Shown here: positions 28,861 to 38,480 of the stretch, piece after piece | Layout: each line of letters begins with the position of its first letter | How positions within the stretch are numbered: the first letter of the stretch is position 1 | Assembly (NCBI GenBank): GCA_030426955.1 | Contig: JAUHXS010000004.1 | Location: 186,001-250,000 of the forward strand | DNA length: 64,000 nt | Direction of reading: 5' to 3' | Source of the DNA: Bacteroidia bacterium | GTDB lineage: Bacteria; Bacteroidota; Bacteroidia; Chitinophagales; JAUHXS01 | The notes under the pieces: generated by a model | Database searches by the model: none | What the model was told of the DNA's origin: nothing | Seen by the model: only the letters and a program-made list of their open reading frames with translations | Translations under genes and position numbers: made by a program

Positions 28861-31092
28861 ATGTTAGAACAAGGAAAAAACAAAACAACTAAAAAGAAGT
28901 CTCCTAAAAACAATAAACCTAAAGGAAATAAATTCAACTTTTATTGGATTTATGGTGCTTTAGCAGTTGGTCTACTAGCACTACAAATGCTAGGATCAGA
29001 CTATAATATAAAAGAAACATCTTGGCAACGTTTTGAACAGGATATGTTAAAAGCACACGATGTCGAAAAAGTTGTTGTTGTCAATAAAGAAACTGTTGAA
29101 ATATACATTAAAAAGGATCGACTTGAGAACGAAAAATATAAGAAAGATGGTATTGGAGAGACTGGGTTTGGCACAAAAGACAATGGACCCCACTATTTTT
29201 TTACGATAGGCTCTGTTGATTTTTTTGCAGAAAATATGCAAAAGGCTCAAAAGTCATTTAAAGAAGAAGATGTAGTAGATGTTCAATACATCACAAGACG
29301 AGATTGGGGCTTAGAACTATTCCAATGGCTTTTACCTTTTGGTATCATCATTCTCATTTGGATTGTTATTATGCGTCGCATTAGTGGCGGAGCTGGAGGT
29401 CCAGGTGGTCAGATTTTCAATATTGGCAAATCGAGAGCTACCCTATTTGACAAAGACGGAGGAAAGGTAACCACGACTTTTAAAGATGTTGCTGGGCTAG
29501 ATGAAGCGAAAGTAGAAGTAATGGAGATTGTGGACTTCTTAAAAAATCCTAAGAAATATACTGCTTTAGGAGGAAAGATTCCTAAAGGTGCACTCTTGAT
29601 AGGTCCTCCTGGAACAGGGAAAACATTATTGGCAAAAGCGATGGCAGGCGAAGCTAAAGTGCCTTTTTTCTCTATTTCGGGGTCAGACTTTGTAGAAATG
29701 TTTGTAGGTGTGGGAGCATCAAGGGTGAGAGACTTATTTAAACAAGCTCGTGAGAAAGCTCCTTGCATCATTTTCATTGACGAGATTGACGCTATTGGCA
29801 GAATGAGAGGTAAGAATATGATGCAGAGCAATGATGAGCGGGAAAACACATTGAATCAACTACTAGTTGAAATGGATGGATTTCATAGTGAAAAGGGGCT
29901 TATCATGCTAGCAGCAACGAATAGGCCAGATGTTTTAGACCCAGCCCTTCTACGTCCTGGAAGGTTTGATCGACAAATTTCTATTGACAAACCAGATGCC
30001 AAAGGCAGGGAAGAAATATTCAAAGTACACCTTAAGCCAATTAAAGTGAGCTCAGCTATAAACTCTGAGAAGCTTGCTGCACAGACTCCAGGTTTCGCAG
30101 GAGCTGAAATTGCTAATATTTGTAATGAAGCCGCACTAATCGCTGCACGACAAAATAAGCAAGCCGTTGAAATGCAAGACTTTCACGATGCTATTGACAG
30201 AGTAATTGGTGGTCTAGAAAAGAAAAATAAAATCATTTCTCCTGAAGAGAAAGAAATTATTGCTTACCATGAAGCTGGGCACGCCATTTGCGGATGGTTT
30301 TTAGAACACGCCGACCCGTTAGTCAAAGTGACAATTGTTCCCCGAGGTGTCGCAGCACTAGGATATGCTCAATATCTACCAAAAGAGCAATACTTATATA
30401 CCATAGAACAACTTACTGATACCATGTGTATGACTTTAGGTGGTAGGGCTGCTGAGGATATTATTTTTGGAAAAATCTCTACGGGTGCTCAAAATGATCT
30501 GGAGAGAATTACAAAAATGGCTTATGGTATGGTGACCATATATGGAATGAACAAAAAGGTTGGAAATGTCTCTTTTAATGACTCACAAAATGAATATGGC
30601 TTTAACAAACCTTATTCCGAAAAGACTGGTGAAATAATTGATGAAGAAGTCAGAGCAATTATTGAAGATGCATACTATAAGACAAAAGAGCTATTGGAAA
30701 GTAAAAGAAAGGAGCTCGAATTAATAGCTAAGGAGCTATTGGCCAAGGAAGTATTATTTAAATCTGACTTAGAGCGACTGATTGGCAAAAGAGGATTTGA
30801 TTCCAACGACCAAACACCTCAAGCAGGTAGTGCTAATGGTTTAGATAACGCTACCACTGAGACGAGCAATATTATTCCCAAAGTAGTTGAAAGCCATCCA
30901 ACTCAAGGTGAAGAAAAAATAGAAGCTCAGTCTGGCACGGAAGGAGATAGGGGCTCTAGCCTAGACGAAAAAGGAGAGGAAGCTGCTAAGCAGTCACCTC
31001 AGAATCTTTTCTCAGAAAAAGTAGAAGATAACTCTACTTCGGATGCTAATACTAGCAGCAATGAGGAAAACAACAAAGATCAACTAAATTAA
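28861..31092 (+). CDS. ftsH: ATP-dependent zinc metalloprotease FtsH
   Basis: A membrane-anchored AAA+ protease that degrades unassembled or damaged membrane proteins and short-lived regulators. The 743-residue form starts at the ATG at 28861; an earlier in-frame ATG would overlap rsfS. Two membrane segments (~28-45 and ~155-172) flank a periplasmic domain. Walker A GPPGTGKT (248-255), Walker [12 protein letters not shown], the second region of homology ([21 protein letters not shown]) and the zinc motif HEAGH (470-474) are intact. A long acidic, Ser/Glu-rich low-complexity tail (~last 90 residues) is typical of Bacteroidota FtsH. lptC follows 19 bp downstream. Confidence 0.97.
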   Translation: MLEQGKNKTTKKKSPKNNKPKGNKFNFYWIYGALAVGLLALQMLGSDYNIKETSWQRFEQDMLKAHDVEKVVVVNKETVEIYIKKDRLENEKYKKDGIGETGFGTKDNGPHYFFTIGSVDFFAENMQKAQKSFKEEDVVDVQYITRRDWGLELFQWLLPFGIIILIWIVIMRRISGGAGGPGGQIFNIGKSRATLFDKDGGKVTTTFKDVAGLDEAKVEVMEIVDFLKNPKKYTALGGKIPKGALLIGPPGTGKTLLAKAMAGEAKVPFFSISGSDFVEMFVGVGASRVRDLFKQAREKAPCIIFIDEIDAIGRMRGKNMMQSNDERENTLNQLLVEMDGFHSEKGLIMLAATNRPDVLDPALLRPGRFDRQISIDKPDAKGREEIFKVHLKPIKVSSAINSEKLAAQTPGFAGAEIANICNEAALIAARQNKQAVEMQDFHDAIDRVIGGLEKKNKIISPEEKEIIAYHEAGHAICGWFLEHADPLVKVTIVPRGVAALGYAQYLPKEQYLYTIEQLTDTMCMTLGGRAAEDIIFGKISTGAQNDLERITKMAYGMVTIYGMNKKVGNVSFNDSQNEYGFNKPYSEKTGEIIDEEVRAIIEDAYYKTKELLESKRKELELIAKELLAKEVLFKSDLERLIGKRGFDSNDQTPQAGSANGLDNATTETSNIIPKVVESHPTQGEEKIEAQSGTEGDRGSSLDEKGEEAAKQSPQNLFSEKVEDNSTSDANTSSNEENNKDQLN

Positions 31093-31111
31093 TTGACTTC
31101 TTAGCTCTCTA

Positions 31112-31660
31112 ATGATAAGGCTCCTTTCTCTAGTATCTTTGTTTTTGCTCACATTCACTTCTTGCGAAAATGATTTAGAAAAGATTAATGAAGTAGCGCA
31201 TCTTAATGATGGCATGTCAGAAACTGGAAAAAATGTAGAGATATATTATACAGATTCCATTAAAGTAAAAGTAAAAATGCTAGCTCAAAAGTTAGTTCAA
31301 CACCAAGGGGAAGAGCCATATACAGAAATGCCAGAAGGAGTCAAAGTCTTATTCTACAACGATATTGGCAATATTGAAAATACCTTAACCGCTAATAAGG
31401 GCTTTATTTATGATCATAAAAACGAAATGATAGCAAAAGAGAATGTTGTTGCGATTAGCTCAAAAGGAGAAAAGTTGGAGACAGAAGAATTGATTTGGAA
31501 TGAAGATAATGGAAAGATTTTTTCTAACAAGTTTGTAAAAATTACTACAGAAGATGAAATTATCTTTGGTGATGGATTTGAAGCAAATCAGGACTTTACG
31601 AATTACGAGATAAAGAAAATAAAAGGTCAAATCAACTTAAAGGAAGATGAGATTCTTTAA
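31112..31660 (+). CDS. lptC: LPS export system periplasmic protein LptC
   Basis: A 182-residue predicted lipoprotein (lipobox-like TFTSC after a short hydrophobic segment). After it comes the LptC/OstA-type beta-jellyroll: ARVDSIKVKV-like strand, MPEGVKVLFYNDIGNIENTLTA, YDHKNEMIAKENVVAISSKGE, LETEELIWNEDNGKIFSNKFVKI. LptC passes lipopolysaccharide from the inner-membrane LptB2FG exporter to LptA. Here the anchor is lipid rather than a membrane helix, as often in Bacteroidota. Its end overlaps the next gene by 14 bp. Confidence 0.88.
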   Translation: MIRLLSLVSLFLLTFTSCENDLEKINEVAHLNDGMSETGKNVEIYYTDSIKVKVKMLAQKLVQHQGEEPYTEMPEGVKVLFYNDIGNIENTLTANKGFIYDHKNEMIAKENVVAISSKGEKLETEELIWNEDNGKIFSNKFVKITTEDEIIFGDGFEANQDFTNYEIKKIKGQINLKEDEIL

Positions 31661-31868
31661 AATCTATCAAGCTTTGTGGCTAGGCATTGCTATCATCACT
31701 TTGGTTACATTTGCCTATCAGGTATTTTCAAAAAAACGCCTTAATAATGATGATTATATTATTCTCATGATTTCAATATTTTCTTTCACGACATACGCCA
31801 TCAAACAAAGAAATAAATCTTATTTTAAGCAGGTTTATCAATCTGATAAAGACAAAGAGCAAAATTGA
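31647..31868 (+). CDS. 73-residue membrane protein of unknown function
   Basis: Two hydrophobic segments (residues ~8-27 and ~37-52: ALWLGIAIITLVTFAY and YIILMISIFSFTTYAI) and a charged C-terminal tail (KQRNKSYFKQVYQSDKDKEQN). Its ATG lies inside the end of lptC, and its stop TGA overlaps the TTG start of the next gene, so it is translationally locked between the two. The family is not recognised; its place suggests an envelope role. Confidence 0.72.
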   Translation: MRFFKIYQALWLGIAIITLVTFAYQVFSKKRLNNDDYIILMISIFSFTTYAIKQRNKSYFKQVYQSDKDKEQN

Positions 31869-33127
31869 GTATCATAACTATCATTATTATCAGTCTTTTA
31901 TTTTCGGCTTTTTTCTCAGGGATGGAAATAGCATTTGTTTCCTCTAACAAGCTAAAAATTGAACTTAAGAAAAAACAAGGCTCTCTTTCTGTAAAGATTT
32001 TATCCGACTTTATTAAAGCACCATCAAAATTTATTGGTGCAACACTTATCGGAAATAACATTGCTTTAGTCATCTATGGAATTGTCATGGCTCAATTTTT
32101 ATCGCCATATATAGACAAATTGATTCCGAACAACTATCAATCAGAATTACTACACCTGTTCATTCAAACTATTATCTCGACAATCGTGATATTAATAGTA
32201 GGCGAGTTTTTCCCAAAGATCATTTTCAGAATCAACCCTAATAAAGTTTTAAGAATCTTTATTATTCCTTTCTACGGACTTTATTACCTTATTTATCCCT
32301 TAGTTGTTGTTAGCCTTCAGGTATCTAGGCTTATCATTCAAAGGTTATTCAAGATTGACTATGAAGAGGACAGTCCTATTTTTACATCATATGATCTCCA
32401 ACACTTTATAGAACAATCTTCAGGATCAAAAGACTCTGAGGCTGAGATAGATACAGCTCTTTTTGAAAATGCCCTAGAGCTGACCAACGAACAGGTAAGG
32501 AACTGCATGGTTCCCAGAACTGAAATCGAAGCTGTTGAGGTTTCTAGCTCAATTGATGAACTAAAGCAAAAGTTTCTTGAGACAAAGCTTTCTAAAATCT
32601 TGGTTTATGAAGAATCCATAGACAATATTTTAGGATACGTTCACCATTTTGAACTCTGGAAAAAGAACAAAGACATTAAATCAATTATTAAGCAAATTCC
32701 AGTCGCTCCTGAAACAATGTCTGCTAATGAGATGCTCAATCTCTTAATTAAGGAAAACAAAAGTATTGCCTGCGTTGTTGATGAATTTGGCGGTACTGCA
32801 GGAATTGTCACTCTAGAAGATATTCTAGAGGAAATTTTTGGAGAAATAGAAGATGAGCACGATTTGCAAGATTTAATAGAACGCAAAATATCTTCTACCG
32901 AATATATGTTTTCAGGTAGAATAGAAATCGATTATATTAATGAAAAATATCACTTAGATATTCCAGAAGGAGAATATGAAACACTAGCTGGATTTATCAT
33001 CTCAAACCATGGAAATATCCCTGAAGAAAAAGAACAAATTACTATATCACACTTTTTATTTACAATTTTGTACGTAAGTGATACTAAAATAGAAACAGTA
33101 AAATTGAAAATTTTACCCCAAAGCTAG
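31865..33127 (+). CDS. CNNM/CorC-type membrane protein (DUF21, CBS pair, CorC_HlyC domain)
   Basis: A 420-residue protein often annotated as hemolysin-family, now linked to Mg2+/Co2+ export in the CorB/CorC family. Start is TTG at 31865, overlapping the upstream stop (TTGA), because the first membrane helix (ITIIIISLLFSAFFSG) would otherwise be cut. The DUF21 domain spans ~1-170 with motifs SGMEIAFVSSN and GNNIALVIYG. Two CBS domains follow (~200-320: CMVPRTEIEAV, ACVVDEFGGTAGIVTLEDILEEIFGEIEDE), then a CorC_HlyC transporter-associated domain (~335-420). Translationally coupled to the 73-residue gene. Confidence 0.93.
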   Translation: MSIITIIIISLLFSAFFSGMEIAFVSSNKLKIELKKKQGSLSVKILSDFIKAPSKFIGATLIGNNIALVIYGIVMAQFLSPYIDKLIPNNYQSELLHLFIQTIISTIVILIVGEFFPKIIFRINPNKVLRIFIIPFYGLYYLIYPLVVVSLQVSRLIIQRLFKIDYEEDSPIFTSYDLQHFIEQSSGSKDSEAEIDTALFENALELTNEQVRNCMVPRTEIEAVEVSSSIDELKQKFLETKLSKILVYEESIDNILGYVHHFELWKKNKDIKSIIKQIPVAPETMSANEMLNLLIKENKSIACVVDEFGGTAGIVTLEDILEEIFGEIEDEHDLQDLIERKISSTEYMFSGRIEIDYINEKYHLDIPEGEYETLAGFIISNHGNIPEEKEQITISHFLFTILYVSDTKIETVKLKILPQS

Positions 33128-33131
33128 TGAC

Positions 33132-33153
33132 ATTTAGCAAAACCTTGCTAAAT
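33132..33153 (+). terminator. small perfect hairpin, possible weak terminator or processing site
   Basis: ATTTAGCAA (33132-33140) and TTGCTAAAT (33145-33153) form a 9-bp perfect stem with loop AACC, 4 bp after the stop of the CNNM-type gene. No U run follows, so termination would be weak. Confidence 0.4.
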
Positions 33154-33196
33154 TCGTTGGTTCTAAACATTTGAGCATACAAATTATATAGATAAA

Positions 33197-35299
33197 ATGG
33201 CAGTATTAACGAAAATTAGGAATAGAGCTGGGCTTTTAGTATTTATTATAGGATTAAGTTTAGTTGCATTTTTACTTATGGATGCCCTGAACTCCAATAC
33301 CTCTTTATTGCAAGGGGGTAGGTCTAATGCTGTGGCAGAGATAAATGGGAAGCCTGTTTCTTATCAGGAGTTTGAAGCCAAATATGCGGAAGCTTTAGCC
33401 AACTATAAGTCTACATCAAACAACCCTAATCCAGATGCTCAAACACTTCAATATCTAAGAGAGCAAACATGGAATCAATTTATCAAGGATAATATCATGA
33501 AGAATGAATACGCAAAGCTTGGCTTATCTGTCCCCGCTGATGAGCTCTTTGAACTTATTCAGGGCACTAATCCTCATCCTGAAATCAGAAAAGCTTTTAC
33601 AGATCCTAATACAGGCGTATTTGACCCATCCAGAGTACTGATGTACCTAAAAACAATGGATAGAGATGAAACTGGAGAATCCCGAAAAAAGTGGTTAGGA
33701 TTTGAAAAGTACATACAGGAAGATAGAATTACCAATAAGTATAATGCATTGATCAAAAAAGGGCTAGGCGTACCCAAACAGCAAGTTAGTACAGCATATG
33801 ATAATCAAAACAAGAAAGTCAGCTTTTCCTTTGTAAAAGTTCCATATAGCACTATCTCGGATAGCTCAATAGCAGTTACAGATGGAGAAATAGAAGATTA
33901 CATATCAGAAAGAGAAAAGCAATATACCCAAGAGGCATCTAGAAGCCTTGAGTATGTTCTTTTTGAAATATTACCCTCTCAAGAGGATACCGCTAAGATT
34001 AGCAAATATGTTAAGAGCGAAATACCCAACTTTGCCGAAACAGAAAATGATACCGTTTATTTAAAACTCTATTCCGACGATCCATATAACCCCAAATACT
34101 ATACAATGGCGGACCTTGAGTCTAGTGTCATTAAAGACAGCATTTTCAACGCCGAGATCAATACCATTATTGGACCTTATCAAGAAGATGGGTATTATAA
34201 AGCTGCCAAAATAATTGACAAAAAGCTGATTCCCGATTCTGTTTTAGCAAGCCATATATTAGTAAAAATTCCTCAAGGACAAGATCCAACTCCAAAGCTT
34301 GCTCTTGTAGATAGCTTAAAGGAGTTAGCAGAAAGTGGTGCAGACTTTTCTGTTCTTGCTATACAAAACTCTGAAGACCCCGGATCAAAAGATAAGGGAG
34401 GTGACTTAGGATGGGTAAAGCCGGGCGAGATGGTTCCTAACTTTAACAATGCCCTATTCTATACTGGCGTTGAAGGCGATGTGCTTAAAGTGTTTACACA
34501 ATTTGGTATTCATATTATTAAGATAAATAAATCAACACCTTCAACAGAAGGAGTAAAAGTGGCATTTTTGACAAAAGAGATCGTCCCAAGTATGGATACG
34601 GAAAGAGAGCTTTATGCACAAGCCAGCCAGTTTGCCGCTAAAAACAGAACACCTGAAGCTTTTAATAATAGCGTAGATGAACAAAATATGCTAATAAAAA
34701 CTGCTGAAAACGTAAAATTAAATGACAACACCATTCCTGGATTACAATCGGCAAGGAGTCTTGTAAAATGGGCGTATAATGCAAAAAACGACGAAATATC
34801 TGGAGTAATTGATATTGATGATAATAAATTTTGCGTTGCCATGCTAACAGCAGTTAAGGAAGAAGGAGTTAGCTCTATTGAGGATGTGAGAGGTGAAGTA
34901 GAAACGAAGATTAGACAACAAAAAAAGTTTAATGAATTGAAAAAACAATTACAAGGTGCTTCCGACATGGAAGGTATTGCCAGTTCTTTAGGGCAAACCG
35001 TTCAATCAGCAAGTAATATTAGTTTTTCTAGCTCTTTCATTCCAGGTGCGGGCAATGAGCCTAAAGTTGTTGGGACAGCACTAGGGCTTGCCAAAGACAA
35101 GGTCAGTCAACCAATACAAGGCAACACAGGGCTTTTTGTTATTAAAGTAAATGAAGTTGTTGAAGCTGGGGAAATACCTAACTATGAGCAATACAAAACA
35201 ACCGTCGTAGCCTCAACTACTAGCTCAGTTGAATACGGGTTGTTTAATGCTATAAAGGAAAGTGCAGACATCGTAGATAATAGACACGTCTTTTATTAA
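33197..35299 (+). CDS. PpiD/SurA-like periplasmic peptidyl-prolyl isomerase
   Basis: A 700-residue chaperone with one N-terminal membrane helix (AGLLVFIIGLSLVAFLLMDAL), so it is anchored in the inner membrane like PpiD with the body in the periplasm. Residues ~35-170 form a SurA-N-like chaperone segment (AEINGKPVSYQEFEAKYAEAL). The parvulin PPIase domain is at ~345-440 (SHILVKIPQG, SEDPGSKDKGGDLGWVKPGEMVPNFNNALF, FGIHIIKI). It helps fold exported and outer-membrane proteins. It converges with the epimerase gene; the two stop regions overlap by 4 bp. Confidence 0.92.
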   Translation: MAVLTKIRNRAGLLVFIIGLSLVAFLLMDALNSNTSLLQGGRSNAVAEINGKPVSYQEFEAKYAEALANYKSTSNNPNPDAQTLQYLREQTWNQFIKDNIMKNEYAKLGLSVPADELFELIQGTNPHPEIRKAFTDPNTGVFDPSRVLMYLKTMDRDETGESRKKWLGFEKYIQEDRITNKYNALIKKGLGVPKQQVSTAYDNQNKKVSFSFVKVPYSTISDSSIAVTDGEIEDYISEREKQYTQEASRSLEYVLFEILPSQEDTAKISKYVKSEIPNFAETENDTVYLKLYSDDPYNPKYYTMADLESSVIKDSIFNAEINTIIGPYQEDGYYKAAKIIDKKLIPDSVLASHILVKIPQGQDPTPKLALVDSLKELAESGADFSVLAIQNSEDPGSKDKGGDLGWVKPGEMVPNFNNALFYTGVEGDVLKVFTQFGIHIIKINKSTPSTEGVKVAFLTKEIVPSMDTERELYAQASQFAAKNRTPEAFNNSVDEQNMLIKTAENVKLNDNTIPGLQSARSLVKWAYNAKNDEISGVIDIDDNKFCVAMLTAVKEEGVSSIEDVRGEVETKIRQQKKFNELKKQLQGASDMEGIASSLGQTVQSASNISFSSSFIPGAGNEPKVVGTALGLAKDKVSQPIQGNTGLFVIKVNEVVEAGEIPNYEQYKTTVVASTTSSVEYGLFNAIKESADIVDNRHVFY

Positions 35300-36270
35300 A
35301 AAGAGGAGGTGCTTAACTCTTTGGCTGTTTTAGCAATTACCTCCTCAATTGGAGAAAAGCTAAAGTTCAATTGCTCTTTAATTTTAGTATTCTCATAAGC
35401 AAAATCTGCATTGGCAGTTTTTAATGTATCACTTGTAATAAATGGCTTACTACCTGGTATTAGGCCAGCTACCTTTACAAAGCTTTTGACTATACCTGCC
35501 ATAGGCTTAGTCACTTTTATCGATGGTCGCTTTACCCCTAATTGATCTGCTATTCCGAACAAAAGCTGCTTGTAAGCTATATTTTCACTTGAGATAACAA
35601 AACGTTCAGCTGAAATATTACTTTGCATTAGCAGTATCATAGCTTTTGAGACGTCCTCAACCCCAACAAATCCATTACTTCCAGATGAGTACAATTTCAA
35701 ACCATCTTTAACCATTTTAAATAGCTTTGCTGTTCCCTCACTCCAACGCCATGTTCCTAAGATTACGGAGGGGTTAACTATTAAGGCATTAAGTCCTTCT
35801 GCAACTCCGCGCCACACTTCCATCTCGGCTAAGTATTTGCTTGTGCTATAAGCTGAGTTATCTTTATGAGGCTTCCACTGGTTATCTTCATTGATAGCTT
35901 TATTATTGCCCGCCCTGCCTAACGCTGCTATTGAACTAACATACATTAATTTATCAATTTTCTTATCCAGCACTAGGTTAACTACGTTCGCTGTTCCTTG
36001 GACATTGGTCTGCATCATTTTCTGCTCATCCTTTTTATCAAAAGAAACGACCGCTGCACAGTGATACACTTTGTCAACATCATTCAAAGCACCTTCCAAT
36101 TCATTGATGTCTAATATGTCTGCTTCGACCCATTCTATTTTACAATCAACTAGTTTTTCTGGAATAATAGAGTTCTTTCTTTTTATTGCACGAATAGACG
36201 CTCCGCTGTTTGATAAATCAAGCAATAATTGACTTCCTAAAAAACCTGTTCCTCCAGTAACTAAAATCAT
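35296..36270 (-). CDS. NAD-dependent epimerase/dehydratase family protein
   Basis: A 324-residue extended short-chain dehydrogenase. The N-terminal nucleotide-binding motif TGGTGFLGSQL (G-x2-G-x2-G) is intact. The active-site Ser (VSSIAAL) and Y-x3-K (YSTSKYLAE) are in place. Binding of an NDP-sugar or a dihydroflavonol/3-beta-hydroxysteroid-type substrate cannot be told apart from sequence. Its start codon lies immediately beyond the anmK stop (0-1 bp spacing), so it is the second gene of an anmK operon. Confidence 0.88.
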   Translation of the reverse strand: MILVTGGTGFLGSQLLLDLSNSGASIRAIKRKNSIIPEKLVDCKIEWVEADILDINELEGALNDVDKVYHCAAVVSFDKKDEQKMMQTNVQGTANVVNLVLDKKIDKLMYVSSIAALGRAGNNKAINEDNQWKPHKDNSAYSTSKYLAEMEVWRGVAEGLNALIVNPSVILGTWRWSEGTAKLFKMVKDGLKLYSSGSNGFVGVEDVSKAMILLMQSNISAERFVISSENIAYKQLLFGIADQLGVKRPSIKVTKPMAGIVKSFVKVAGLIPGSKPFITSDTLKTANADFAYENTKIKEQLNFSFSPIEEVIAKTAKELSTSSF

Positions 36271-37329
36271 CTAACTAGTATATATACAACCGCCAATACT
36301 ATCCTTTGCCGCTCCTGTGACAGAGGATAAAACATTCACTTTTTTCTCTGTTCTTAAAACTCCCAATAATGCCATAGCTAATGCTTCTTTATACATAATT
36401 ATCTCTTTATCAGGTAAGACAATTTTTGCTTTTGACTGTTGTTCTATTAACTCAATTAAGTATTTATTAAAGGCACCTCCTCCAGTAGCTAAAACACTTT
36501 CATCTTCTTGAAGATGGCTGCTAATTTGCCCTGCAATATGAGTTGTTACTGTCGCTAACTTATCTTCTGCACTTATTTTAAAGTGTTCTATTAACTCTAT
36601 ATACGCTCTAGCAACATACTGATTACTTAGAGATTTGGGAGGTTCTTTCTTATAAAAGTCAATATTATTTAGTTCGTTTAATAACTCTAAGTTTACTTCT
36701 CCAGACCTTGCAATTTCACCTTCATTATCAAAATCTAGTCCTAATTTTTTTGATAGGAAATTTACTACTTGGTTAGCACCACAAATATCATAAGCCGATA
36801 TTGAGCTACTTTCTTTTACTGATATATTTGCAATTCCACCTATATTGAGGCAGTATTTATAGTTTCCAAAAAGCAATTGATCTGCTATAGGCACAATAGG
36901 CGCTCCTTGTCCGCCTAAAGCAATATCTGAGTTTCGAAAATCACAAATTACGTCCTTATTACATTCAGCTGCAATAGCTGCTCCATGGCCTATTTGAAAT
37001 GAAAAACCATCAAGTGGCTCATGAAATATAGTATGCCCGTGGGAAGCTATGAAATCAACTTTATCGTGTATTTCATGCTTCTCCATAAAGTTTCTTACCA
37101 ATACTCCTGTTAATCGACCATATTCATAGTTAGTTTGCATCAAGTCCTTATTATCTGAACTTTCGATATTCTCTAATCGCTTTGCCCACTCATTTGGATA
37201 AACAATACAATCCGCTTTTAATATTCTAAAATGCCAATCATCACCGTTGCCATCTATCATACAATAGACGATATCAAGTCCATCTAAGGAACTACCCGAC
37301 ATCAAACCAATGACATTATATTGAGGCAT
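36271..37329 (-). CDS. anmK: anhydro-N-acetylmuramic acid kinase
   Basis: Phosphorylates and opens 1,6-anhydro-MurNAc released by lytic transglycosylases, giving MurNAc-6-P for cell-wall recycling. ATG at 37329 is chosen (352 residues, beginning PQYNVIGLMSGSSLDGLD, the usual AnmK start); a TTG two codons earlier is unlikely. Motifs: GSSLDG, ASHGHTIFHEP, DFRNSDIALGGQGAPIVP, and the ATP-site motif LATGGGAFN. It pairs functionally with the transglycosylase at 13-14.5 kb. A TATATTTG element is only 4 bp upstream of the ATG, so its mRNA might be leaderless. Confidence 0.94.
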   Translation of the reverse strand: MPQYNVIGLMSGSSLDGLDIVYCMIDGNGDDWHFRILKADCIVYPNEWAKRLENIESSDNKDLMQTNYEYGRLTGVLVRNFMEKHEIHDKVDFIASHGHTIFHEPLDGFSFQIGHGAAIAAECNKDVICDFRNSDIALGGQGAPIVPIADQLLFGNYKYCLNIGGIANISVKESSSISAYDICGANQVVNFLSKKLGLDFDNEGEIARSGEVNLELLNELNNIDFYKKEPPKSLSNQYVARAYIELIEHFKISAEDKLATVTTHIAGQISSHLQEDESVLATGGGAFNKYLIELIEQQSKAKIVLPDKEIIMYKEALAMALLGVLRTEKKVNVLSSVTGAAKDSIGGCIYTS

Positions 37330-37332
37330 CTT

Positions 37333-37340
37333 CAAATATA
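37333..37340 (-). promoter_or_regulatory. candidate -7 element (TATATTTG) for anmK
   Basis: TATATTTG on the minus strand matches TAnnTTTG and ends 3 bp before the anmK ATG. A -33 TTG at proper distance was not found, so confidence is low. If real, the transcript would start at or near the start codon. Confidence 0.3.
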
Positions 37341-37405
37341 AGTAGTATTTAGAACTATAAGTGAATATGCAAACAACATCTAGATCAATGATGCGTTAAT
37401 TTATT

Positions 37406-38134
37406 ATGTTACGTTGCTTACTATTTGCTATTCTTACTTGTCTCTTTACAAGCACCCATGCACAAAAAGTGATATTAGAAGAAATTAAGAATTTAATAAA
37501 AGAGCAATCTCAAACAACATCTTTTCCCGACAGCCTATATCAAAAAAATGATTGGGACACATTTGAAGAATTACCTATTTCCAATGCCATTATCGATTGG
37601 GACAACATAGACTATGGGCTAATGAATGCTGCTATCTTTTACGCTACTAATAAATACAGAAAACAAAAAAGAAGAGAGGCATTTTTATTCGATCATAGTT
37701 TAAGGGATGCAGCATTTTTGCATAGCTATTTAATGGTTCAACAAAGCTTCTTTGGTCATATCAATAGGAAATCATCTAAGTTTAAAACACCAGACAAGCG
37801 AGTGGAATTATTTTCAGATGAGCGTTCTGCCACAGTGGGAGAAAACATTACGGAAGTTTTTCTGCTGAATTATACGACTGGAACAAATTTCAGGGCAGGT
37901 GAAGAAAATGAAAGATTAAAATATTATGTCAATGACACAGAACTACAAAAGCTTACTTATTGGCAGATAGCGAAAAATGCTGTTCAACATTGGGCTAAAT
38001 CAAAAAATCATAAAAAGAATATGTTAAACAAAAACTTCTCTTATTTGGGGTGTGCTGGTTTTATTGACTTCAGAACTTTTAATAATAAGAAAGAGATACC
38101 AAAGATTAAAGCAACTCAGGTCTTTGGAGGATGA
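37406..38134 (+). CDS. secreted CAP (SCP/PR-1) domain protein
   Basis: A 242-residue protein with a signal peptide (LRCLLFAILTCLFTSTHAQ). The CAP domain (~70-235) shows FYATNKYRKQKRREAFLFDHSLRDAAFLHS, the FFGHIN motif with the conserved His, and the later NAVQHWAKSKNHKKNMLN and YLGCAG blocks. Bacterial CAP proteins are exported and of mostly unknown function; some have peptidase- or lipid-binding-like activity. Six bases separate its stop from the potassium-channel frame, so the two may be co-transcribed. Confidence 0.88.
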   Translation: MLRCLLFAILTCLFTSTHAQKVILEEIKNLIKEQSQTTSFPDSLYQKNDWDTFEELPISNAIIDWDNIDYGLMNAAIFYATNKYRKQKRREAFLFDHSLRDAAFLHSYLMVQQSFFGHINRKSSKFKTPDKRVELFSDERSATVGENITEVFLLNYTTGTNFRAGEENERLKYYVNDTELQKLTYWQIAKNAVQHWAKSKNHKKNMLNKNFSYLGCAGFIDFRTFNNKKEIPKIKATQVFGG

Positions 38135-38149
38135 TTATATTTGAGGTAT

Positions 38150-38476
38150 ATGGTTAAAACATTTATCAACGAAAAAAGTTTTTGGAGAAGCAAACGCCAC
38201 CGAGGTCTTATTGTGGCTACATTACTTGCTATTGTTGTTGGTTCAACTACTTATCATTTAGTTGAGGGATGGAATTGGTTAGACGCTTTCTATTTTGCCG
38301 TTATCACTTTAACTACTGTAGGGTATGGGGACTTTTACCCTCAAACCGATATTGGAAAACTCTTCACTATATTTTACGTCATAAGTGGCATAGGACTTAT
38401 GTTCTCGTTTATTGATGCATTTTATGAATTTAGAGTAACCTCTCGAAGGAATAGACGAGAGCAAAACAAGGATTGA
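38150..38476 (+). CDS. two-helix potassium channel (Ion_trans_2)
   Basis: A 108-residue protein with two membrane helices (~20-38 and ~68-88) around a pore loop carrying the potassium selectivity filter TVGYGD (56-61). There is no RCK/TrkA-N ligand-binding domain, so it is a minimal KcsA-like pore. Start at ATG 38150 is preferred: GAGG at 38143-38146 sits at the right distance as a ribosome-binding site, rare in this window. A TTG at 38141 in the same frame is rejected. It is followed 4 bp later by cls. Confidence 0.92.
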   Translation: MVKTFINEKSFWRSKRHRGLIVATLLAIVVGSTTYHLVEGWNWLDAFYFAVITLTTVGYGDFYPQTDIGKLFTIFYVISGIGLMFSFIDAFYEFRVTSRRNRREQNKD

Positions 38477-38480
38477 TAAA

